64,000 nucleotides of DNA, from positions 372,001-436,000 of the forward strand of contig OZ241385.1 in NCBI GenBank assembly GCA_965200825.1. The letters are read 5' to 3'. How positions within the stretch are numbered: the stretch's first letter is position 1; the number at the start of each line of letters is the position of its first letter. The notes under the pieces were generated by a model, which had not been told where the DNA came from, did no database searches, and saw only the letters and a program-made list of their open reading frames with translations. This document shows, one piece after another, positions 28,142 to 36,938 of this stretch. Origin of the DNA: Bin80 sp026709335. Its GTDB lineage: Bacteria; Bacteroidota; Rhodothermia; Rhodothermales; Bin80. The translations under genes were made by a program, and so were the position numbers.

Positions 28142-28329
28142 AATCGTATTCAAAAATGCCCATCCGTAGTTGCTGAATCAAAAAAAGAGATTCCCGTGGA
28201 GGAGGCGTAATAACCTGTTAATTCACGATTGTGCTAATTTATCGATATAATTCAATAGGTTGATGAATGAATCAAATCCGACAATCCGCTGCTTAACTTA
28301 TAAGCCAACTGCCTCAAGCTGAGAAAAAA

Positions 28330-28665
28330 CTAAAGGAAGCCAAGTTCAAGCTTCGCCTCATCACTCATCATGTCAATAGTGAAAGGAGGTTCAAATGTGA
28401 GCTCTACATGTGCATCGGTAACTCCCTCCGTGAGCATGACAACAGACTCAACTTGGCTAGGGAGGCTGTCAGCGACCGGGCAATTCGGAGTAGTTAGGGT
28501 CATGGTCACGAATGCACGGTCATCTTCGTCAAGTCTGACCTTGTAGATGAGTCCCAAATCATATACATTGACTGGGATCTCGGGATCATAGACCTGCCGG
28601 ATAGATGCGATCACCTCCTCCGCCAATCCTACAGTTTTGGCATTATCTACCACTTCACAATTCAT
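28330..28665 (-). CDS. SUF-associated DUF59/MIP18-family protein (SufT/PaaD-like)
   Basis: The 111-residue protein shows the DUF59 fold: IRQVYDPEIPVNVYDLGLIY with the conserved Asp-Pro-Glu, then TLTTPNCPVADSLPSQVE carrying the conserved cysteine, and a C-terminal VELTFEPPFTIDMMSDEAKL. Proteins of this family act late in iron-sulfur cluster assembly or maturation. It is the last gene of the SUF operon, overlapping the SufS-SufE gene by 4 nt. Confidence 0.88.
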   Translation of the reverse strand: MNCEVVDNAKTVGLAEEVIASIRQVYDPEIPVNVYDLGLIYKVRLDEDDRAFVTMTLTTPNCPVADSLPSQVESVVMLTEGVTDAHVELTFEPPFTIDMMSDEAKLELGFL

Positions 28666-30362
28666 AGGCTTTCAGCGAGAGATGCTTCTTTTTGGATACG
28701 TTCAATCATTCTGTTCAGACCATTTTTCCGGCGCGCGGTAATGAGACTGGGCAATCCGATCTCGTCAATCAATGCAAACAGATCAGTCTTAAGAATGGAT
28801 TGCGGGAATTGCCCATCCATTAGTCGGATCAAAAGTGCAATCATTCCACGTGTAATCAGAGCGTCACTGTCTGCCTGAAAATATATACGTCCATTCTCTA
28901 CCGTACTACATAGCCAAACCATTGCCAGACATCCATGGATTCTGTTTTCTTCAGTTTTCAGTGATGTGTCCAATGCCACAAGATTTTCACCGAGTTCAAT
29001 CAGATATTCACGCCGTTCATCGGCGTCATCGAAAATTTCCAGGTCATCAAGTAAAGCGGCTTTACGAGCTTCTATAGATTCGTCCGTAGGTGGAGATAGA
29101 GGGATCTGATCTTCCACTGGATTTTTCTGTGTGGAAGACTTAGCGGCAATTTCTTTAAGTCTTGCTACCAGAGCATCAACATCTTCTCTTGAATTGTATG
29201 CTCCAAAAGAAGCACGAACTGTGCCAGGAATCCCATAGTACTCCATGAGCGGCATGGTGCAATGATGCCCTGTTCGCACTGCAATGCCAGCCTGATCCAA
29301 TTCATAACCGATATCATAGGGATGGTGCCCTTCAAGAAGAAAGCTTAGAACACCAATTTTTTCGGAGGCAGTTCCAACAATCTCCAAGCCTGGAACTGTT
29401 CTGATCTCTCTATCTGCATATTCCAGAAGAGCCTCCTCCCTTTCTCGAAGAACATCCATTCCAATATTGTCAAGATAGTCAATCGCCGTCGCCATTCCAA
29501 TGACACCTGCGATATTCGGGGTGCCCGCTTCAAACTTGTGAGGAATGTCCGCCCATGTAGAGGAAGTGCGGCGAACTTCTTCAATCATGTCCCCACCCCC
29601 GTGCCATGGCGGAAGATCTTCCAGGATATTCTCTTTTGCGTACAAAAATCCGATGCCGGTCGGTCCGTAGGCCTTGTGTCCACTCGCACAGTAAAAATCA
29701 CAATCCAGGGACTGCATGTCTAGATGTAGATGAGGTAAACCCTGTGCTCCATCCAGGAGAACAGCAATATTTCGTTTATGTGCTTCTGCAATAATCTCTT
29801 CTACCGGATGAAGCGTGCCCAAGCTGTTGGATACATGCCCTAATGCGATGAGGCGTGTTCTGTCGTTCATCTGATTCACAAAGGTATCAACACTTATTGT
29901 ACCGGCTAAGGATACATCAAGAACACGTAGCTGCGCATTACGCTCCTGTGCAAGCAATTGCCACGGGACTAGGTTTGAGTGATGCTCCATCACCGTAGTC
30001 AGAATTTCCTCTCCTGACTGAATATACTTGCGGCCATAGGTACCGGCAACCAGGTTGATTGCCTCGGTGGTTCCTCGCGTGAAGACGATGGAGCGCTCGC
30101 TTGGTGCCCCAATGAATTTTGCAATGCGTTGACGAGCGGATTCGTAACGATCTGTGGCACGTTGACTCAAGTAGTGAACTCCCCGGTGCACATTGCTGTG
30201 CTCGTTGGCATAGTAATTTGTTAAACAGTCAATGACACACTGAGGCTTGAGAGAAGAAGCCGCACTATCCAAGTAGATCAAAGGTTGACCATACACTTGC
30301 TGATGCAGTGTTGGAAAATCAGCCCTGATTCGGGCATCATCTATATTGGTATGGTGTGACAT
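28662..30362 (-). CDS. Fused cysteine desulfurase SufS and sulfur acceptor SufE
   Basis: I prefer the ATG at 30362 (MSHHTNIDDARIRADFP); an in-frame GTG at 30395 would overlap sufD. The first 410 or so residues are SufS: the PLP lysine in SGHKAYGPTG (Lys241, counted from the GTG) and the catalytic cysteine in VRTGHHCTMPL (Cys379). A linker of about 25 residues leads to a SufE domain with the acceptor cysteine in NRIHGCLAMVWL (Cys489). SufS removes sulfur from cysteine as a persulfide and SufE carries it to SufBCD; usually these are separate proteins. The gene sits between sufD and the DUF59 gene. Confidence 0.9.
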   Translation of the reverse strand: MSHHTNIDDARIRADFPTLHQQVYGQPLIYLDSAASSLKPQCVIDCLTNYYANEHSNVHRGVHYLSQRATDRYESARQRIAKFIGAPSERSIVFTRGTTEAINLVAGTYGRKYIQSGEEILTTVMEHHSNLVPWQLLAQERNAQLRVLDVSLAGTISVDTFVNQMNDRTRLIALGHVSNSLGTLHPVEEIIAEAHKRNIAVLLDGAQGLPHLHLDMQSLDCDFYCASGHKAYGPTGIGFLYAKENILEDLPPWHGGGDMIEEVRRTSSTWADIPHKFEAGTPNIAGVIGMATAIDYLDNIGMDVLREREEALLEYADREIRTVPGLEIVGTASEKIGVLSFLLEGHHPYDIGYELDQAGIAVRTGHHCTMPLMEYYGIPGTVRASFGAYNSREDVDALVARLKEIAAKSSTQKNPVEDQIPLSPPTDESIEARKAALLDDLEIFDDADERREYLIELGENLVALDTSLKTEENRIHGCLAMVWLCSTVENGRIYFQADSDALITRGMIALLIRLMDGQFPQSILKTDLFALIDEIGLPSLITARRKNGLNRMIERIQKEASLAESL

Positions 30363-30379
30363 TGTGCGGGATGCCCGCC

Positions 30380-31666
30380 TCAACGCAGCATGCACTCCAC
30401 ATGATCGTAGAGCAACTCATGCAGAGATGCAACAGGTGCTTTTTCAATAATATCACCGGCAAAAGAGGTTAACATAAGCCGGCGAGCCTCTTCTTCTGGA
30501 ATTCCACGTGAACGAAGATAGAACAAACCATCTTTGTCCAACTGTCCGGTTGTAGCCCCATGAGAGCATTTGACATCATCAGCATAGATCTCCAGTGCAG
30601 GTTTAGAATACATTCGTGCAGTATCGGAGAGCAATATGCTCCGATTCGTTTGATATGCGTTGATCAATTGTGCGTCCTCGCGTACAAGAACTTTACCATT
30701 AAACACCCCAACTGATTGGTGATCCAAGATTCCTTTGTAGTATTCGGAGCTGTAACAATTTGGCTTGGCATGATCAACAAAGGTATTGTTATCAATGTGC
30801 GAGTTTCCGCGTGCCATGAAGAGTCCATGAAGCAGGCTTTCACAGTTTTCACCATCGGCCAGAATGGATAAATTGTTTCGAGTCAACTCACCACCGAACG
30901 TGAATACATCACTTTCAAATTTACTCTGAGATTTCTGATACACGCTCAGATTTGTGATGCGGCTGACATGAGGGGTACCCACCTGTAGATCCAGGAAGTC
31001 AACATGAGCTTCGTTTCCAACGTAAATCTCCGTGACTGCGTTCATCAGTAGGGAAGTCGATCCCCTGAACTCGGTTGACTGGATGATTTGTGCGGAAGCA
31101 TGATCCGCTGCATGGATGAGAGTTCTGGGCTGAACAATGGTTGCCTCATCATTTGCCACAATGTGAATGATGTGAACGGGATGGTCAAGCTTACAGCCGG
31201 ATTCAATACTTATGACTGCACCGTCTTTGAGAAAGGCCGTGTTCAGAGCTGTAAAGGATTCGTCAGTGTAGTCAGCGTAATTCCCCAAGTGGGTCTGCAC
31301 CAATTCATGTTCGGCTGTTGCAGAAAGGCTCTTGACTGAAACCCCGGGAGGCAACTGATCTAATTGAGATGCTTCCGGTGTGAATCGTCCATTGATGAAC
31401 ACAGCCACATGAGTCGTCAATCCAGCGATTCCTTTGGTCGCAGCACGGGCTGTGCTAGCCATCTGGTAGGTGCGTCCAATGATCGGAGTTATGTTCGTGT
31501 ACTTCCATGACTCATTTTTCCGTGCGGGGAAACCGATCTCAGCAAATCTTTCAATCGCTTTTTTTGAGAGATCTGAAAGTGGTTCAGAAGTACCATTCAG
31601 AGATTGATAGCGCTCATAGGCCGCTAAAAAACGATCTTCCACACGATGATCAATCAATTCAGCCAT
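30380..31666 (-). CDS. sufD: Fe-S cluster assembly protein SufD
   Basis: The 428-residue protein has SufD features: the N-terminal FPARKNESWKYTNI segment and a C-terminal beta-helix (KCSHGATTGQLDKDGLFYLR, with SRGIPEEEARRLM). SufD pairs with SufB and binds SufC in the SufBC2D scaffold. The gene lies 9 nt after sufC and ends in the leader of the SufS-SufE gene. The B-C-D-SE order is typical of SUF operons. Confidence 0.93.
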   Translation of the reverse strand: MAELIDHRVEDRFLAAYERYQSLNGTSEPLSDLSKKAIERFAEIGFPARKNESWKYTNITPIIGRTYQMASTARAATKGIAGLTTHVAVFINGRFTPEASQLDQLPPGVSVKSLSATAEHELVQTHLGNYADYTDESFTALNTAFLKDGAVISIESGCKLDHPVHIIHIVANDEATIVQPRTLIHAADHASAQIIQSTEFRGSTSLLMNAVTEIYVGNEAHVDFLDLQVGTPHVSRITNLSVYQKSQSKFESDVFTFGGELTRNNLSILADGENCESLLHGLFMARGNSHIDNNTFVDHAKPNCYSSEYYKGILDHQSVGVFNGKVLVREDAQLINAYQTNRSILLSDTARMYSKPALEIYADDVKCSHGATTGQLDKDGLFYLRSRGIPEEEARRLMLTSFAGDIIEKAPVASLHELLYDHVECMLR

Positions 31667-31675
31667 TCTTTTCTG

Positions 31676-32437
31676 TTAAGCTGCTAGTTCCTCCTGTACC
31701 CAATCATATCCCCGCTTCTCAAGTTCAAGTGCGAGTTCTTTGTCTCCAGACCGAACAATGCGTCCACCAGCAATCACATGAACAAAATCGGGTACGATAT
31801 AATTCAGCAGACGCTGATAGTGGGTAATGATCAAGAACCCGCGTTCCTGTGTGCGTAATAGATTAACCCCGTTGGCAACACTTCGGAGCGCATCAATGTC
31901 AAGCCCGGAGTCAGTCTCGTCCAGGATGGCGAGTGTTGGCTCCAGCATGGCTAGCTGGAAAATCTCATTTCGCTTTTTTTCTCCACCAGAGAAGCCTTGA
32001 TTAACCGAGCGTTGCTTGAGGCGAGTGTCCAGTTCAATCAGAGCCGCTTTCTCCTTGGCAAGTCGCAGTAATTCAGCAGCACCGAGAGGCTTTTGCCCAC
32101 GGTGTTCACGTACTGAATTCACTGCCTGTTTCAGGAAATTCATAGTGCTGACTCCGGGGAGTTCAATAGGATATTGAAACGCAAGGAACACCCCCTCACG
32201 GGCACGTTCATCTACATCCATTTCCAGTAGATCCTTTCCGAGATACTCAACGGTTCCACCGTCAACCTCGTAGTCTTCATTTCCCGCGAGAACGGAAGCT
32301 AGAGTGCTTTTGCCTGACCCATTAGGGCCCATGATGGCGTGAACTTCTCCGGCATTGACTGTGAGGTCAATCCCCCGCAGGATAGGCATATCTTCAACGG
32401 AGGCCTTTAGCCCCCTGATTTCTAAAATTGATTTCAT
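31676..32437 (-). CDS. sufC: Fe-S cluster assembly ATPase SufC
   Basis: The 253-residue ABC-type ATPase has Walker A GPNGSGKST, the SufC-type signature FSGGEKKRNEIFQ, Walker B LAILDETDSGLDIDAL and the switch histidine in IITHYQRLL. It drives conformational change in the SufBC2D complex. The gene lies between sufB and sufD with a 35-nt gap after sufB. Confidence 0.95.
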   Translation of the reverse strand: MKSILEIRGLKASVEDMPILRGIDLTVNAGEVHAIMGPNGSGKSTLASVLAGNEDYEVDGGTVEYLGKDLLEMDVDERAREGVFLAFQYPIELPGVSTMNFLKQAVNSVREHRGQKPLGAAELLRLAKEKAALIELDTRLKQRSVNQGFSGGEKKRNEIFQLAMLEPTLAILDETDSGLDIDALRSVANGVNLLRTQERGFLIITHYQRLLNYIVPDFVHVIAGGRIVRSGDKELALELEKRGYDWVQEELAA

Positions 32438-32472
32438 TCCTCGTAATATTGACAGGTAAAACCCGCTGTGTT

Positions 32473-33933
32473 TTATCCAACGGATCCTTCCAGTTCAATG
32501 GCAAGAAGTTTTCGTGCCTCTACGGCAAACTCCATTGGTAACTTGGCTAGAATTTCCTGACAGAATCCGCTCACTAGGAGTTTGATGGCATCCTGTTCAC
32601 TAATTCCCCGTTGTTGACAGTAAAACATCTGATCTTCACCGACCTTGCTAGTGGTGGCTTCGTGTTCTACCTGAGCGGTTGGGTTCTGAATTTCTAGGTA
32701 TGGAAACGTATGTGCTCCGCATCGATCTCCCAGAAGCATGGAGTCGCATTGAGTGAAATTACGTGCATTCTCTGCGCCTTTATTGATGCGAACTAATCCG
32801 CGATAGCTGTTATTGGAACGTCCGGCAGAAATTCCTTTGGAAATAATGGAGCTGGATGTATTGCGTCCTATATGGAGCATTTTAGTTCCGGTATCCGCCT
32901 GCTGGCGACCTTTGGTGAATGCAACGGAATAGAATTCTCCAATTGAGTGATCTCCTTTCAGAATCACGCTCGGGTATTTCCAGGTGATTGCGGAACCTGT
33001 TTCCAATTGAGTCCAGGAAATTTTGGATCCGGTGCCTTCACAGATTCCTCGTTTCGTAACAAAATTGAATACCCCGCCTTTTCCTTCGTTATCGCCAGGG
33101 TACCAGTTTTGGATTGTGGAATATTTGACTTCGGCATCTTTGTGTGCGATGATTTCCACAACAGCAGCATGGAGTTGATGCTCATCTCGACGCGGTGCGG
33201 TGCATCCCTCAAGGTAGGATACATAGGATCCTTCCTCCGCCACAATCAGTGTACGTTCAAACTGTCCTGTTCCGGCTTGATTGATTCGAAAATAGGTGGA
33301 TAGCTCCATAGGGCAACGGACTCCAGGCGGAATATAGCAGAACGATCCATCGCTAAACACCGCCGCATTGAGGGCAGCATAAAAGTTGTCAGTATGAGGT
33401 ACCACACTTCCCATATGCTTCCGAACCAAATCTCCATGATTTTCAATGGCCTCGGTAAACGAACAGAATATAATACCGAGCTTGGCAAGCTCTTCCTTGA
33501 AGGTTGTTGCTACGGATACGCTGTCGATAACGGCATCCACGGCCACGCCTGCAAGCACTTTTTGTTCTTCAAGAGGAATTCCCAGTGCTTCAAATGTTTT
33601 GATCAACTCAGGGTCAACCTCATCAAGGCTTTCATAACGAGGCTTGCTCCCCGGAGCAGAGTAATAGCTGATCTCATCAAAATTGATTTCCGGATATTGA
33701 AGATGCGCCCAGCGCGGATATTTATCGGTATCCGCGGCAAGTTTTTCCCAGTGTCGAAATGCTCGAAGACGGTTCTCAAGCATCCAGTCAGGGTCATTCT
33801 TTTTTGACGAGATGAGCCGAATCACATCTTCGTTTAAGCCTTTCGGGATTGTATCCGAAACAATGTCCGTTGACCAGCCATGTTCGTAATCGCTTTCGGC
33901 TACTTCATGTAGGTACTGAGTATCCGTGTTCAT
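32473..33933 (-). CDS. sufB: Fe-S cluster assembly protein SufB
   Basis: The 486-residue protein matches SufB: the N-terminal WMLENRLRAFRHWEKL, PPGVRCPMELSTYFRIN and EEGSYVSYLEGCTAP segments, and a C-terminal MLLGDRCGAHTFPYLEIQNP with the conserved cysteine and the ISEQDAIKLLVSGFC end. It is the scaffold on which new clusters form. It is the first gene of the SUF operon and lies divergent from the A-type carrier gene. Confidence 0.95.
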   Translation of the reverse strand: MNTDTQYLHEVAESDYEHGWSTDIVSDTIPKGLNEDVIRLISSKKNDPDWMLENRLRAFRHWEKLAADTDKYPRWAHLQYPEINFDEISYYSAPGSKPRYESLDEVDPELIKTFEALGIPLEEQKVLAGVAVDAVIDSVSVATTFKEELAKLGIIFCSFTEAIENHGDLVRKHMGSVVPHTDNFYAALNAAVFSDGSFCYIPPGVRCPMELSTYFRINQAGTGQFERTLIVAEEGSYVSYLEGCTAPRRDEHQLHAAVVEIIAHKDAEVKYSTIQNWYPGDNEGKGGVFNFVTKRGICEGTGSKISWTQLETGSAITWKYPSVILKGDHSIGEFYSVAFTKGRQQADTGTKMLHIGRNTSSSIISKGISAGRSNNSYRGLVRINKGAENARNFTQCDSMLLGDRCGAHTFPYLEIQNPTAQVEHEATTSKVGEDQMFYCQQRGISEQDAIKLLVSGFCQEILAKLPMEFAVEARKLLAIELEGSVG

Positions 33934-34007
33934 ATGAGTTGCAAAACCATTTTAGGTGTTGGGATATGCAAATTTCCTCCTGAGCTATAGAACTACGGTA
34001 AACCTTC

Positions 34008-34026
34008 AGGAACCATCTTCGTTCCT
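34008..34026. promoter_or_regulatory. Inverted repeat between sufB and the A-type carrier gene
   Basis: AGGAAC-N7-GTTCCT is a perfect 6-bp inverted repeat in the 136-bp divergent region. It could be an operator serving both directions. No matching iron-sulfur regulator gene is in the window. Confidence 0.25.
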
Positions 34027-34069
34027 AAAGGCAATATCTGATACATTCCAATTCAAGATCAATTTTCAT

Positions 34070-34402
34070 ATGCTTTTAAAGATTACTGAGCGTGCAGGCG
34101 AACAGATTCGTATGGTCGCCACACAGGAAAATATAGACCTCGATAAGGCCTATGTGCGCCTGTCCGTTATTCAGGGTGGTTGCTCAGGCCTGACGTATGA
34201 TTTGGGATGGGATACTGAGCTACAGGACGGAGATGCTCAATTTGATATAAACGGGTTATCGGTTGTCGTAGACCGTCGCAGTAGCCTTTATCTGGATGGT
34301 ACCGAGTTGGATTTTACTGATGGGTTGGAGGGTAAAGGGTTCCATTTTTCCAATCCTCAGGCGGCCCGAACCTGTGCCTGTGGAGAATCTTTCGGTTTGT
34401 GA
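34070..34402 (+). CDS. A-type Fe-S carrier protein (IscA/SufA/HesB family)
   Basis: From the ATG at 34070 the product is 110 residues and carries the three conserved cysteines, Cys38 (QGGCSGLTYDL), Cys102 and Cys104 (RTCACGESF). An upstream in-frame start at 33956 would add an unrelated 38-residue extension and is unlikely. A-type proteins carry or deliver iron-sulfur clusters to client proteins. Divergence from sufB over 136 bp suggests joint control. Confidence 0.92.
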   Translation: MLLKITERAGEQIRMVATQENIDLDKAYVRLSVIQGGCSGLTYDLGWDTELQDGDAQFDINGLSVVVDRRSSLYLDGTELDFTDGLEGKGFHFSNPQAARTCACGESFGL

Positions 34403-34835
34403 TTCATCACCTGAGACATTGATTTCCTTTTTTGTTTGAAATTTTGAAAGTAAACGATATTCAACGTTACATTAGAGTCTTTTTAAGGGACATCAAAACC
34501 TCTGTTTCTTATTAGAATTTGGGTTATCCAAGGATGCGAATCTAGTGATTGTTACCACTTATTCTTAGGCTAAAACAAGATCAATTCTTCACGTTTTCAA
34601 GCAAAAGCAATCAATTTGCTCGGGCTTCCCAAACTCGGATTCCTATCGCGATCGTTTAGAAATCCTCTGATCTGGATATTTTGCGTTCTTGCAATGACTA
34701 CCTATCTCAGAGACTGAACCCAAACTTGGCAAATTGTGAAGCCGTTCTTTCCATCTGAACAAATTAGTAGATGTGTTATTCTATGGGTATACAGCTTTCG
34801 TTCACGAATAACAACAAGAATTATATTATCTATTG
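34403..34835. other. Gene-free gap with an inverted repeat before the type III locus
   Basis: I see no convincing coding frame here. TGTTATTC (34774-34781) and GAATAACA (34806-34813) form a perfect 8-bp inverted repeat with 24 nt between, ending 22 nt before the first mod start. It could be a binding site or a leader hairpin. No tRNA or transposase remnant is visible. Confidence 0.4.
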
Positions 34836-36837
34836 ATGAGTATTGATGAGACCAAATTGAAGGACGATCTAAACCGAAGCTTGGATCTAGTGAATGCAAA
34901 TGTCCAGAAACTCAAAAAATTATTTCCAGAAATTGTTACAGAGGATAAAATAGACTTCGGGATTTTACGGCGGTTATTGGGTGAAGAGATTGAATATGAA
35001 GAAGAAATTTATCGCTTTACTTGGGCAGGAAAATCTCAGGCTCGAAAAGAGGCTCACAAGCCTTCAACGGGTACGCTGAGACCCGCAAAAGAGGAGAGCT
35101 TGTGTTGGGACACTACGCAAAACTTATATATTGAGGGGGATAATTTAGAAATACTCAAGCTCCTGCAAAAAAGTTATGGGGGGGGGGGTAAAAATGATTT
35201 ATATAGATCCCCCTTATAATACAGGTAAGGACTTTGTTTACAGAGATGACTACACTGACAATTTAAGAAACTATCATGAGATAACAGGGCAGATTGACAG
35301 CTTGGGAAACAGGCTATCTACCAATTCCGATTCTGATGGGAGATATCATTCAAATTGGTTGAATATGATGTATCCAAGGTTGATTTTGGCAAAAAATATT
35401 CTCCAATCTGATGGAGTAATTTTTGTCTCAATAGATGATCACGAAGTACACAATCTAAGGATGCTAATGAATGATGTCTATGGCGAGGAGAATTTTATAG
35501 GTCAGATAGTTGTTGAAACCGCTAATGGAGTATTTGGGACTCGTGCTACTGGTCTGCGGACCACTTTGGTAAAAACCAAGGATTACGTTGTCGTGTACGC
35601 AAAATCAAAAAGCGCAGGAGATTTCAAGCCTTTGTATATGCCTACTAACGAGCGTTTTGATACCCACTTTTCAATCATGCTTGACAAATACTTAAATAAG
35701 GGTAGCCTTTTGGAGTATATCAAAGCAAATGAGAGGCTTAAAGGTTACTTCCACAAATACAATTTGAAAATAGCCTTGAGTAATATTTCGATCTTGATGG
35801 AAATTGATAAGGAATTTAATCAGTTGCTGATCAATGATTATTCGGACAAAATATATCAAGATGTCGATTGTAATTTAAAAATCCCTCTCGAGATTGACAG
35901 TAAGGTAAAACGGGGATGCATCGTGAGGTATAAGGATTATTTAGTTTTTCGAACGAATAATGGTAGAGGTAGCCTCCGACAGTTAATCTCATTCAATCAG
36001 ACTCTGAGGGTTACAGATCACTACAAGCCAGAGTATAGGCGTTCTGTTGCCATTGGCGACCTATGGGAAGGCTTTGATAATGACATGAAGAATGTGTTAA
36101 ATGAGGGAGGGGTTCCTTTTGATACCCCAAAGCCAACGAGACTAATCAAGCAATTAGTGAAATGGTGTAATGTGAATTCAAATGAAATTATCCTTGATTT
36201 TTTCTCAGGTTCCAGCACTAGTGCTCATGCCATCATGAATCTCAATATTGAGGATGGTGCTCGGAGAAAATATATAATGATTCAACTACCCGAAAAACCC
36301 AATGTAAAGAGCAAAGCACATGAGGCCGGCTATGAAACTATCACGGAGATTGGAAAGGAGCGTATTCGTAAATCGGTTAAACAAATCAAACGAGAAAATC
36401 CAGATAAAGCAGAGGCCATGGATCTTGGCTTCAAGGTATTCAAATTGGATAGTTCCAATATCAGGAGTTGGGATGGAAGCCTTGAAAGCTTAGAGCAGTC
36501 ACTTTATGATTCTGCTGAAAATCTCAAGGAGGGCAGGTCACAAGAGGATGTACTTTATGAAATTTTGCTCAAATATGGTTTGGATTTATCTCTACCCATT
36601 GAAGAGCGCACAGTTGGAAACCAGAAAATTTTCAATGTGGGGGAGGGATCACTATTCGTTTGCCTAGGAAATTATATTGATAGCTCAGTAGCCGAAGAAA
36701 TAGGTCGTTGGAAAAAGGAATACAATCCCGAGATATGTATGGTTGTTTTTAAGGATAATGGGTTTACGGATGTTGAAAAGGTCAATTCATTTCAAATTCT
36801 CAAGCGATACGGCATTAAGGAGATAAGGAGCTTATGA
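34836..36837 (+). CDS. mod: Type III restriction-modification DNA methyltransferase (Mod 1), phase-variable, out of frame here
   Basis: The N-terminal frame (from ATG 34836) codes for the usual Mod start (FTWAGKSQARKEAHKPSTGT, YIEGDNLEILKLLQKSY), then enters 11 G at 35178-35188 and stops at 35219 after 127 residues. The next frame continues as VKMIYIDPPYNTGKDF. With 10 G the two join into 666 residues: DPPY at 124-127, a variable target-recognition region, then motif I DFFSGSS near 454 and a conserved C-terminus. DPPY before motif I marks a beta-class adenine methyltransferase. Type III Mod makes N6-methyladenine and gives Res its specificity. It has a tandem paralog at 36939, 101 bp on. Confidence 0.9.
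35178..35188 (+). repeat. Poly-G tract (11 G) in mod 1
   Basis: Eleven consecutive G follow SY codons and precede the codons for VKMIYIDPPY. Ten G restores the frame; 11 gives early termination. The length is in the range where replication slippage is frequent. Confidence 0.9.
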
Positions 36838-36938
36838 GGTTAGCTGTTTTATCTGAATACCTTCAAACTTAATACAGCTTAATCTTTCCACTTCCAGAGA
36901 GAATATCTCCAGATCATGAGGAAAAAAACTAAAAGGCA

